A stretch of 64,000 bases of DNA from JBBDIM01 sp040880405 (GTDB lineage Bacteria > Planctomycetota > Planctomycetia > Pirellulales > Pirellulaceae): contig JBBDIM010000109.1 in the NCBI GenBank assembly GCA_040880405.1, forward strand, positions 1 through 64,000. Direction: 5' to 3'. Each line of letters begins with the position of its first letter. The stretch's first letter is position 1. Made by a program: the position numbers and the translations under genes. This document shows, in pieces, positions 9,157 to 16,604 of this stretch. The notes under the pieces were generated by a model. That model was given only the letters and a program-made list of their open reading frames with translations, was not told the origin of the DNA and did not search any database.

Positions 9157-10974
9157 ATGGCCGCCAAAAAATCGTCCGGAGTTAAAAAGCTACCTACGCG
9201 TGACCAAGTTGCCACGGAAGATACGTGGGACTTGTCGAGCTTGTATCCCGATGACGCGGCGTGGGAAAAGGATTTCAAAAAGTTACAGAAAAAAGAAAGT
9301 GGCTACGAACCGTATCGCGGGACCTTGGGCCAAGGGGCCAATGAGCTGGCGGCCTTGATGAAATTCGATCAGAAGGTCGATCGCTTGGCCGAGCGATTGG
9401 GGACCTACGCTTTTCTGAAGTCCGCCCAAGACCAAGCGGACGATGAGTCGCAGCGGCGGATGGGGCGGTTCCAGAATGTCGCCAGCAAGGTGAGCCAGGC
9501 CTCCAGCTATGTCAGCCCAGAGATCTTGGCGATCCCCACCGCTAAGCTGAACGCGATGCTGGAGGATAAAGCCCTCAAGCCGTTCCGCCTGACCTTGGAA
9601 CGACTCACGCGGTACAAAAAGTACACCTTGGGCAAGAAGGAAGAAAAAATTCTCGCGATGCAAAGCGAGATGTCGCAGTCCGCCGGCAAGGCCTTCCGGC
9701 AACTGCTGGACTCCGATTTGAAATTCGGCAACGTCAAGAACGAGAAGGGGGAAGAGGTCGAGCTGACCAACTCGACCCTCTCGGAGTTTTTCCAGTCGCC
9801 GGAGCGAAAGGTTCGTAAAGCGGCATTCCACCAATACTACGCCCAGTTCCAGGCCCACGAAAACACGTTGGCCGCGACCCTCTCCGGGTCGATCCAGAAG
9901 GATGTCTACTACGCCAAGGTTCGCGGTTACGACAGTGCCCTGCATCAGGCCCTGTACACCGACAACGTCCCGCAAACGGTGTACGACAACCTGATCTCGG
10001 CGGTCCACAATCACCTACCAGCGGTCCATAAGTATTTCGATTTGCGGCGGCGGAAGATGAAGCTCCGCGACATCCACCACTACGACACCTACGTCCCGGT
10101 CCTCAGCGAACTGAAAACCAAGTACACGTGGGATCAGGCGGTCGATGCGATCCGCGATGCGATGACCCCCTTGGGGGACGAATATTGCCAAGTGCTCGAA
10201 CAAGGACTCCGGGGCCGGTGGTGCGATCGTTACCCCAACCTCGGCAAGCAGAGCGGGGCCTTTAGCTGCGGTAGCTTCGATGGTGACCCGTACATCTTGA
10301 TGAACTATAAGCCGGAGGTTTTGGACGACGTGTTCACCTTGGCCCACGAGGCGGGTCACTCGATGCACAGTTACTACTCGTCGAAGTCGCAGCCGTACCA
10401 ATACTACGACTACACGATCTTCGTAGCGGAAGTGGCCAGCACTTTCAATGAGCAACTGCTAAGCCAATACCTCCGCGAGAACGCCACCGACGACCGCCAA
10501 AAGGCGTACCTCATCAATCGAGACATCGACGCCATCCGGGCCACCATCGTCCGCCAGACGATGTTCGCCGAGTTCGAGAAGGTAACCCACGCCATGTGCG
10601 AGGCGGGCGAGCCGCTCACAGTCAAGTCGCTGCAAGGGGAATACCGCAAGCTACTGGAAAAGTACTTCGGACCCGAGTTCGCGCTCGATCCGGAGCTCTC
10701 GCTAGAATGCTTCCGCATCCCCCACTTCTACCGGGCCTTCTACGTCTACAAATACGCAACCGGTCTCTCCGCGGCGATCGCCCTAAGCATGAAGGTCTTG
10801 AACGGCGGAGCCAAAGAACACGGCGACTACCTCTCGTTCCTCAAGGGAGGCTGCTCGAAGTACCCGCTGGACCTACTCCGAGACGCGGGAGTCGACATGG
10901 AAAGCCCCGAACCAGTCGACATGGCGCTGGCCCACTTTGAAACGTTAGTGGATGAGTTGGACGAGCTGCTGTAG
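9157..10974 (+). CDS. pepF: Oligoendopeptidase F, M3 family zinc metallopeptidase
   Basis: This cytoplasmic zinc endopeptidase degrades short peptides. The 605-residue length fits the family. The N-terminal helical domain begins with the typical TEDTWDLSSLYPDDAAWE stretch. The zinc site HEAGH is near residue 396 in TLAHEAGHSMHSYYS, and the second-metal-ligand glutamate lies downstream in the AEVASTFNEQLLSQY helix. The late FYVYKYATGLSAAIAL segment is also characteristic. I chose the ATG at 9157 over the TTG at 9151 because GAGAAGGA sits six bases upstream. It appears monocistronic. A short GTTATAGAGTATAAC palindrome at 10984-10998 follows the stop. Confidence 0.95.
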   Translation: MAAKKSSGVKKLPTRDQVATEDTWDLSSLYPDDAAWEKDFKKLQKKESGYEPYRGTLGQGANELAALMKFDQKVDRLAERLGTYAFLKSAQDQADDESQRRMGRFQNVASKVSQASSYVSPEILAIPTAKLNAMLEDKALKPFRLTLERLTRYKKYTLGKKEEKILAMQSEMSQSAGKAFRQLLDSDLKFGNVKNEKGEEVELTNSTLSEFFQSPERKVRKAAFHQYYAQFQAHENTLAATLSGSIQKDVYYAKVRGYDSALHQALYTDNVPQTVYDNLISAVHNHLPAVHKYFDLRRRKMKLRDIHHYDTYVPVLSELKTKYTWDQAVDAIRDAMTPLGDEYCQVLEQGLRGRWCDRYPNLGKQSGAFSCGSFDGDPYILMNYKPEVLDDVFTLAHEAGHSMHSYYSSKSQPYQYYDYTIFVAEVASTFNEQLLSQYLRENATDDRQKAYLINRDIDAIRATIVRQTMFAEFEKVTHAMCEAGEPLTVKSLQGEYRKLLEKYFGPEFALDPELSLECFRIPHFYRAFYVYKYATGLSAAIALSMKVLNGGAKEHGDYLSFLKGGCSKYPLDLLRDAGVDMESPEPVDMALAHFETLVDELDELL

Positions 10975-11082
10975 GGGCTTCGCGTTATAGAGTATAACTT
11001 CCCAGGTGTTGTAAATTCAATCATCGTATAGATAGTACGGTGTCAGTTTATCCGTGGTTAGGGCAGCCTGGGCTTCCTAGGG

Positions 11083-11523
11083 CTATGTGATGTGCGTGAC
11101 TCGGATTTCTCCCCAATGTTCCTGGAGGTATTCGAGGACTAGTCGTCTGTGGCAGTGTTGAGGGAGATGTTCACTGCAGAGTAAGCAACTTCCATCAAAA
11201 AGAGTGCGAGGGATTTGAGTTTCGATGCTGCGTTTCGTCATTAGCTCGAGGAACTCTTGTTTGTATACATCCCAATGGCCACCATGTTTCTTATAGGTGT
11301 CGAGCATTTCTTTAGTTGGAGCTAGTTCTATGACGTGTTCATATTCAATGCTAGCGATCGACTTAAGAAAGAATTTCAGATCATCACGTTTTGCAAATCC
11401 CGCGAGTTGAGAGTTGTTGTTGAGTCGCACATCAAGAAGCTTTCGAACTCCAACGAGTTGCAGTTTAGCAAAGAAGTCTCGCGCAGGCTTCTTTGTGAAT
11501 CCGATAGTATATGAATCAATCAT
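11083..11523 (-). CDS. DUF488 protein, divergent paralogue (third gene of cassette)
   Basis: This 146-residue DUF488-type protein has the N-terminal TIGF motif and LLDVRLNNNS (DVR is the family signature) and a C-terminal CSEHLPQHCHRR, matching the family's CxE..P..CHR block. Two more cysteines precede it (GSCLLCSE). The ATG at 11523 overlaps the preceding stop codon by eight bases, so translation is probably coupled. A longer frame from 11559 is open but lies inside the neighbour. The family has no firmly established activity; the conserved Arg and Cys/His residues suggest nucleic-acid or nucleotide chemistry (inference). Base composition is AT-richer than the surrounding genes. Confidence 0.8.
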   Translation of the reverse strand: MIDSYTIGFTKKPARDFFAKLQLVGVRKLLDVRLNNNSQLAGFAKRDDLKFFLKSIASIEYEHVIELAPTKEMLDTYKKHGGHWDVYKQEFLELMTKRSIETQIPRTLFDGSCLLCSEHLPQHCHRRLVLEYLQEHWGEIRVTHIT

Positions 11524-12139
11524 GTGCTTGTCTTGCACTTTCAAGTGTAAGTGGCGCATCGCTTAATGTATACGCAATTTCCGCAGCTTGTCTTGAATAT
11601 GCATCATTGAGTCGTTCCAGCTCACTGAGGAATAGGTTTCGCTCATTAACTTGCCACTGGAGCAGCAGCCTCTGCTCGACTTCTTCATGTGACTCAATCG
11701 CTTCATTAGATAGGATATGGTGAATCTCTAGTTCTGATCGTAGAGCTTTGGAGATGAGAATTGTGCGGTGGCAAGTTGCTGGATCCCACTCGGAGCACAT
11801 CAAGGCGATGCGGTGTGATTTAACTCCTTTGCGGATTCGGTTGATGCCAGATTGAAAGGCAGGAGTTCGTTCAATCAAGTCATAATTCACTTTACCGTTA
11901 AGATAACAGGATGATTCAGTTCGACGAGCACCAAGTTCTCTGCCTAGGAATGCATAAGCGATTCCTGTTTCTCGCAGTGAAGACTTGATATTGGGGCCGT
12001 TGAAATAGGGGAGCCAGCGGCTAAATGGATGCGAACGTACATCCGCAACGGCAGACACATCGAACATTTTTAATAGCTCGATAAAGTCAGCCAGGCTGCG
12101 ATCAGAATGGCCAATTGTAAAGAGCAGGGGGCGTGTCAT
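11516..12139 (-). CDS. DUF488 protein (second gene of cassette)
   Basis: This 207-residue protein has a canonical DUF488 core: FTIGHSDRSLADFIELL, VADVRSHPFSRWLPYFN, then FLGRELGA and a C-terminal CSEWDPATCHRTILIS block. The last about 60 residues form a predicted helical, Glu/Arg-rich tail not seen in its neighbour. AAAGGCA lies about ten bases before the ATG. It is 23 bases downstream of the dual-OB gene and overlaps the next gene. The two DUF488 proteins share only the signature motifs, so they are old paralogues rather than a recent duplication. Confidence 0.85.
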   Translation of the reverse strand: MTRPLLFTIGHSDRSLADFIELLKMFDVSAVADVRSHPFSRWLPYFNGPNIKSSLRETGIAYAFLGRELGARRTESSCYLNGKVNYDLIERTPAFQSGINRIRKGVKSHRIALMCSEWDPATCHRTILISKALRSELEIHHILSNEAIESHEEVEQRLLLQWQVNERNLFLSELERLNDAYSRQAAEIAYTLSDAPLTLESARQAHD

Positions 12140-12162
12140 GTTAAAATTGCCTTTGGCGAAGC

Positions 12163-12858
12163 TTAGTCATAACAGCGAATGTATTCCAGGTAATTTGGAA
12201 ATGTGTAAATTCCATTCAGTTGAATCCAATAGCCCGTACGTCCAGCAGTGCTGTAGACCCGACCTAGTCCAATCCGTAGATAAAGCTCGGACTGAGAATG
12301 GATGAATTCATTGATTTCTTCGATCCCACCGGCAGCATGGGCGCGCTTGCGAGCAAAGTCAAAGAAGCCTCGATCTGTAATGCTGACGTAGCGTAATTCA
12401 GTACCACTGCCATCGGAAAAGGTCGCCTTCAATTTGTCAGGGTTGTACCCATCCTCCAGGATTTCAAGTTGCTCGGGATCTACTTTTATGGTAATCAGAG
12501 AGCGAGGTGGGGGTGATTGTACAGGAATACACTTGTCTCCGTCTTGTACATCATATTCAAAGCCGGATGCTAGACTGTTGTATAGCGTGGATCTCAAGGC
12601 TGCTTTAAACTCCAAGCCAGTACACGGACCGTAAAAGGTAAGGTTCTCAAATTGAGCGTCCTCCGTGTGGGGGGCGCGGCCGTTAGTGAATTTGAATTCA
12701 CCCTCAAGAATTCCTCCCGGATGGATGTCAAGTTCCTTGCATCTGTCGCTCGACAAATAAGGCATTGGTCGCACGACCGTCCCATCTTCCGCTACGCCCG
12801 CTGTGCAGACTTCGGATGGTTTTTTAAATCGAGTTAGATCCGTAATTACTATCTTCAT
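12163..12858 (-). CDS. Dual OB-fold domain protein (first gene of cassette)
   Basis: This 231-residue protein starts MKIVITDLTR, followed by VCTAGVAEDGTVVRPMPYL, GGILEGEF and PHTEDAQFENL. This is the pattern I recall for dual-OB-fold domain proteins, which occur beside DUF488 genes and in predicted defence neighbourhoods. Late features are LRYVSITDRGFFDFAR and LRIGLGRVYSTAGRTGYWIQLNGIY, suggesting a second beta barrel. Role inferred: binding or sensing nucleic acid for the two DUF488 partners. No SD sequence is obvious before the ATG. The cassette is flanked by housekeeping genes and is lower in GC (about 35-53 % in lines I counted, against 65-70 % in pepF), consistent with transfer. Confidence 0.7.
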   Translation of the reverse strand: MKIVITDLTRFKKPSEVCTAGVAEDGTVVRPMPYLSSDRCKELDIHPGGILEGEFKFTNGRAPHTEDAQFENLTFYGPCTGLEFKAALRSTLYNSLASGFEYDVQDGDKCIPVQSPPPRSLITIKVDPEQLEILEDGYNPDKLKATFSDGSGTELRYVSITDRGFFDFARKRAHAAGGIEEINEFIHSQSELYLRIGLGRVYSTAGRTGYWIQLNGIYTFPNYLEYIRCYD

Positions 12859-13119
12859 TGTCGTCGTCTGTGGATTAGGTCAAGAGTCAAATTAAAAAGC
12901 GACAGCAAATTATAATTCGATCCACAGAAGATTGCCAGCACGTTGGGGGGTTGCAGGGCAGGTGGCATTTTGGCGAGGTCAGCGTCGGGGGCGAGCGGCA
13001 TCCATCCAAAACGGACTTCAGTCAAGCGGGAGCCGGCTCGGCCGGACGATGGATTCCCTCCGATTGGGCGGCACCAGATCCTGCGACGGAGGCGGCGTTT
13101 AACACCTTGGAATTCACCC

Positions 13120-13845
13120 CTACACATATTCCTGCAGCGTTGGTTTCACTACAATCTCTGGCACGTGGGCTCTCGGGGGGAGGTGGCAGATAGCGACGAC
13201 CAACTCACTAAAGTCTTCCGGTTTCAGGATGCGGTCGCGGTGTTCTTGGGTGACTTTTACGGGGCGGCGGTCGAGCAGGGGGGTGTCGACTTCGCCGGGG
13301 TAGATGCTGGTCACTCGGATGCCATCTTTGGCGACTTCGTTCCCGGCGGCGGTGCCTAGCGCGGTCATCGCGAATTTCGAGGCGCAGTAGGCGATTCCAC
13401 CGAGGGAGAGGGCTCGTTTGCCGGCGATTGACGAGATGTTGATGATCAGCCCGTCTTTCCGCGTTCGCATCTGCGGTAGCACGTAGTACATCAGGTTGTA
13501 GCCGCCGGTGGCGTTGATCCGGAGGACGTCGTCCCAGTCTGCCGGGGTCATGGCCTCCATGGTGCGGTTGTTGATGTTCACGCCGGCGGCGTTGACCAGG
13601 ATGTCGACCTGGCCGAGGGTTTCGGTGGCCCACTCGACAAGCTGCCGTGCGCTTTCCCGGTCTCCCACATCGACACTATGACAATGCATCTCGGTGGGGC
13701 ACTCGGCAATCACCTCCTGCAACACCTCAAACCGACGGCCCGCGATGGCGACGCTCGCGCCATCGGCCGCCAAGGCCAAGGCAATCGCCTTACCGATCCC
13801 GGTTCCGCCACCCACCACCAAAACGTTTTTGCCTGCCAAGCTCAT
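13120..13845 (-). CDS. Short-chain dehydrogenase/reductase
   Basis: This 241-residue classical SDR has the nucleotide-binding motif GGGTGIGKA at about residues 12-20, NAAGVN near 87, the catalytic Ser in INISSIAGKRA and the YCASK Tyr/Lys pair near 152-156, plus the PGEVDTPLLDRR loop. The basic loop after the second strand (AGRRFEV) suggests NADP preference. The substrate cannot be read from the sequence. AAAGGA lies ten bases before the ATG. It is probably monocistronic: the dual-OB cassette starts 261 bases beyond its 3' end. Confidence 0.9.
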   Translation of the reverse strand: MSLAGKNVLVVGGGTGIGKAIALALAADGASVAIAGRRFEVLQEVIAECPTEMHCHSVDVGDRESARQLVEWATETLGQVDILVNAAGVNINNRTMEAMTPADWDDVLRINATGGYNLMYYVLPQMRTRKDGLIINISSIAGKRALSLGGIAYCASKFAMTALGTAAGNEVAKDGIRVTSIYPGEVDTPLLDRRPVKVTQEHRDRILKPEDFSELVVAICHLPPRAHVPEIVVKPTLQEYV

Positions 13846-13954
13846 GCTGGTTCGTTCCTTTAGCCAGGAGAAGATCGATGCGTTGTTGGGCTCAGTTTAC
13901 CGCCGGAAAGGGCGCAGGGGAACCGTTGGCCGGTGGCGCGGATTCAGCGCGGTC

Positions 13955-14028
13955 GGGGATGAGTTCAATTACAAAGCGTCGGCGGCATAGAACCCTAATC
14001 CGCGGCACCCGTAATTGTACTTATCCCC
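13955..14028. repeat. Family A single hairpin
   Basis: The left arm GGGGATGAGTTCAATTACAA pairs with a right arm whose reverse complement is GGGGATAAGTACAATTACGG. The bases immediately after it (TTCCAAACG, then CTCAAC) match the start of the spacer of the 2439-2664 composite, so this looks like half of a composite. Confidence 0.8.
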
Positions 14029-14058
14029 TTCCAAACGCTCCCTCCTCAACACCCGCGA

Positions 14059-14085
14059 GTGAAAAAGGGGTCAGGACTCTTTTTA
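14059..14085. repeat. Family B half-element
   Basis: GTGAAAAAGGGGTCAGGACT followed by CTTTTT matches the left arm of the complete copies, but no right arm follows. It appears truncated or decayed. Confidence 0.75.
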
Positions 14086-14233
14086 ATAACCCGCGATCAT
14101 TTGGTGATGACACCTTTTGGAGTCCGCTGGCACCTTGTTGCAACTCCCCTGCCGACCAGAATTGAAGCCCAAGACTGGGCGGCGTGGCATCGGAGAATCG
14201 GTAAATCCGGTTCGCGTAGTAACCGCAGGCGGA

Positions 14234-14277
14234 AATTCGTAAATAGTTTGGTTATCCCGTTGCAAGTTTTACGAATT
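14234..14277. promoter_or_regulatory. Inverted repeat AATTCGTAAA..TTTACGAATT
   Basis: Two 10-base arms are perfectly inverted and separated by 24 bases in an AT-rich stretch upstream of the ATP-grasp-like gene. It could be an operator pair or a hairpin; nothing else supports a function. Confidence 0.3.
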
Positions 14278-14585
14278 CCAACCATGCTCTCATTCAGCGA
14301 GGCGTAAAGTACACGCGTCAGAGCGGTATCTTCGAGTCGTGATTGCGTGCCGATTTTCCCGTGGGTAAACGGGGGCACAAATCTACAGATCACAATCTAT
14401 TTCTGTGAGTCAACCGTGAGTTTGGCACGTCACCCTGGTTTGCCGAGTGTGAATTGGGTTCTCCGATGGGATCCGGCCCCTGCTTGGTCTGCGCGATGGA
14501 AGGGCTGTGAGGCTTTTTCTATCAAGTCGCGTGGTCAGGACTAAGGCCGAAGTTGGCCTTATTTCAGTCTTTGCCAAACCTTCTT

Positions 14586-14681
14586 GATTTACGTAACTCG
14601 TTTCCTGGCCGCAACTATGCGAAGAGTCCAGGAACTTTATTCGGTTTCCCGTGAACCGAATAAAAAACGAGTCCGTAAATC
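14586..14681 (+). ncRNA. Candidate structured leader RNA, three-way junction
   Basis: Base pairing read by hand gives an outer helix of 8 + 8 base pairs with a small internal loop (14586-14593 with 14674-14681, and 14596-14603 with 14665-14672). One branch is CCTGG/CCAGG (14604-14608 with 14628-14632), capped by CGCA-ACTA-TGCG. A second branch of 11 perfect pairs (14636-14646 with 14654-14664) has a 7-base loop. The junction has 0, 3 and 0 unpaired bases. It ends 17 bases before the ATG of the ATP-grasp-like gene, next to its SD (TAAGG). It could be a cis-regulatory RNA. A mobile palindrome is the alternative, but no second copy is visible in this window. Confidence 0.5.
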
Positions 14682-14698
14682 ACCCCTAAGGCTCACAC

Positions 14699-16222
14699 AT
14701 GCACATGCCACGGAACTCGATGCAAAACATGAAAATCTCGCTAGACACGCTCATTGCTGCGTCCCCCTTGCTGGGGCATGACCTGGAAAACCGCGATTGC
14801 ATTAAGCACGCTCAAGATCAAGGGCTCGCCCGGCGGCTGGCCGAGAAGACGGAGGTTCCACTGCGGAGTGTCTCGCAGCGGGATTTATTCTTCGTCGCCC
14901 CCTTGGACATCCTTGTCTCGGAAGTCGACGGGCAGAAGCAGTTTCATCTGCTGGAGCTCAACGGTACCGGGATTGGCGGCATCACCAATCTGCCGGAAGA
15001 GAATGTCGCTAGCATCCTGCACAGCCTGGAGCAGAGTGCCGAAACCCTCGACTGCCGCGACGGGATTGTGCTGCTAGCAATCTCCGGTCGTGAGTCGGAA
15101 TCGGCTCCGCGGCTCAATCGGCTGATGCACGAGAAACTGTTGTTTGTCGACGCGCTGCGTCGCGGCCTGCATAGCCGCTACGGGAGCTGCGATGTGATGA
15201 ATGTCGAGCAGATCGACGCCTCTACCGATCCACTCAAGCAGCCGATCGGGCGTACCCGGCAACCTGGGCCGACGGTCGTCATGGGTTACATGAAAGACCT
15301 GATCCGGCGGATCACGCTGGAGCCCAACGGCGAGCTAACCATGGGTGGACGCCCTGTGAGGGCCGCGGTCAACGATCGGTTCTGCCGTAACCTGCTCTCG
15401 CACTTCGGCGACCGGGTCGACCTGACAAAATTTCAAACCTTAAACCGCACCTTTGCCGCCGGCAGCGATAAGGGGATCGCCTACCACCTGATGAACGAGT
15501 ACGTGCGGGAGTACCCCCATAAAGCCCTGCCAGACGAAGTCCGCTACACCCACTGCAACAGCCGCGACAGCCTGATCTCGACCGTCAACCAGTGGCTCCG
15601 CGAGGGGCGCAAGGTCGTGATCAAACCGCACGGCACCGGGCTAGGGCACGGGATCGAGTTCTTCCTGGAGCCTAACGAACAAGCGGACGAGGTGATCCAG
15701 CGGATCGATGCCTCGCTGGCCCTGACCGAGGAATACTACGGCATCGAAGGTGGGGCGTTGCCTTACACGGTGTGTGAGTTTATCGACGCCTGTAAGGTTT
15801 CCGAGCCGGGACATCCGTTCGATGGCCACAAGTACGAACTGCGAGTCGTGGTTTATCGAGACAGCTACGGCCTGAAGGCGTTCCCTTCGATCGCCAAGAT
15901 CGCGCGGGAAAAGTGCGAAGACAATGTATTCGTCCGCCGCGCGCTAATCAACAACATCACCGCGAGCGGCGACACCGTGAAGGTGAGCGGCACCGATTAC
16001 ATGCTGCCGCTGTGCAATCACCGAACCTTGGAACTGTTGGGCCTGACTGAGGACGAACTACACGACCTGTGCGGCGCGGCCACCGGCTACGTCCGCCACG
16101 TGCTTGATCAGGTGGAAGACCAACCCGATTTGTTCGGCCTACCGGTCCCTAAATCCGCCATGGAGTATGTTCCCCTGGATCGGTTAGAATACGCCGAAGG
16201 CTTGCGGCTTAGGTTTGCGTAA
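14699..16222 (+). CDS. ATP-grasp-like ligase of unknown substrate
   Basis: This 507-residue protein has the stretch VVIKPHGTGLGHGIEFF near residue 306, which looks like the ATP-grasp lysine and glycine-rich loop. KYELRVVVYRD near residue 376 and an early LLELNGTGIGG near residue 85 recall glutathione-synthetase/RimK-type or preATP-grasp folds. Substrate unknown; formation of a carboxylate-amine or similar bond is inferred. The ATG at 14699 has TAAGG seven bases upstream and directly follows the candidate structured RNA. A second ATG at 14705 is possible. It appears monocistronic, followed by family B repeats. Confidence 0.6.
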   Translation: MHMPRNSMQNMKISLDTLIAASPLLGHDLENRDCIKHAQDQGLARRLAEKTEVPLRSVSQRDLFFVAPLDILVSEVDGQKQFHLLELNGTGIGGITNLPEENVASILHSLEQSAETLDCRDGIVLLAISGRESESAPRLNRLMHEKLLFVDALRRGLHSRYGSCDVMNVEQIDASTDPLKQPIGRTRQPGPTVVMGYMKDLIRRITLEPNGELTMGGRPVRAAVNDRFCRNLLSHFGDRVDLTKFQTLNRTFAAGSDKGIAYHLMNEYVREYPHKALPDEVRYTHCNSRDSLISTVNQWLREGRKVVIKPHGTGLGHGIEFFLEPNEQADEVIQRIDASLALTEEYYGIEGGALPYTVCEFIDACKVSEPGHPFDGHKYELRVVVYRDSYGLKAFPSIAKIAREKCEDNVFVRRALINNITASGDTVKVSGTDYMLPLCNHRTLELLGLTEDELHDLCGAATGYVRHVLDQVEDQPDLFGLPVPKSAMEYVPLDRLEYAEGLRLRFA

Positions 16223-16313
16223 CGAGAGTGCGTAACGAGAGTGCGCAACGCGGTCGCGAGTGAAAAAGGGGTCAGGACTCTTTTTCGCAATACGTTATCC
16301 AATGGAACACGTC

Positions 16314-16323
16314 NNNNNNNNNN
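16314..16323. other. Assembly gap (10 N) inside a repeat
   Basis: The sequence before the gap (ACGTTATCCAATGGAACACG) recurs at 16483-16502, where the element continues into its right arm. The gap therefore falls where the assembler met a repeat. Confidence 0.9.
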
Positions 16324-16450
16324 TTTCCCCGGCTTGGCCATCTTCGCAACTGTTTTGGCTTACAACCTAATCGGCGAAGGCATCCAGGAATCGACCGACC
16401 CACGAACCCGGGATGGGCGATAAACCATGTTGGCCGAGAAAACGGGGCGC

Positions 16451-16535
16451 GTGAAAAAGAGGTCAGGACTCTTTTTCGCGATACGTTATCCAATGGAACA
16501 CGTCTGATGAAAAAGAGTCCTGACCCCTTTTTCAC
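16451..16535. repeat. Family B hairpin, complete copy
   Basis: The left arm GTGAAAAAGAGGTCAGGACT continues into CTTTTTCGCG. The right arm GATGAAAAAGAGTCCTGACC continues into CCTTTTTCAC, with a 33-base loop between them. The loop is nearly identical to that of the 16259 copy and related to that of the 62631 copy. Confidence 0.85.
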
Positions 16536-16604
16536 GGCCCTAAATCGTTTTGCGCTGGTTGCGGTCGCGTCATACCCATGGAAAGGGCATGACATGGGGA
16601 GGTC

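Larger units (their letters stand above)
13846..14585. other. Long intergenic region with repeats
   Basis: About 740 bases before the structured leader of the ATP-grasp-like gene. It contains one family A hairpin (13955-14028) with a truncated spacer, a lone family B arm (14059-14085), an AT-rich stretch with the inverted repeat at 14234-14277, and a short AAGGCC..GGCCTT hairpin at 14543-14560. I see no supported gene. Confidence 0.5.
16223..16604. other. Intergenic region with two family B elements and an assembly gap
   Basis: One family B copy starts at 16259 and is cut by ten Ns at 16314. After about 130 bases a complete copy lies at 16451-16535. GTGCGTAACGAGA is repeated in tandem at 16219-16243. 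No gene is visible. Confidence 0.7.

Noticed and set aside
11524..11559. Longer N-terminus for the third cassette gene
   Set aside because: It would lie entirely within the upstream gene and precede the conserved TIG start; the ATG at 11523 overlapping the stop is more natural.
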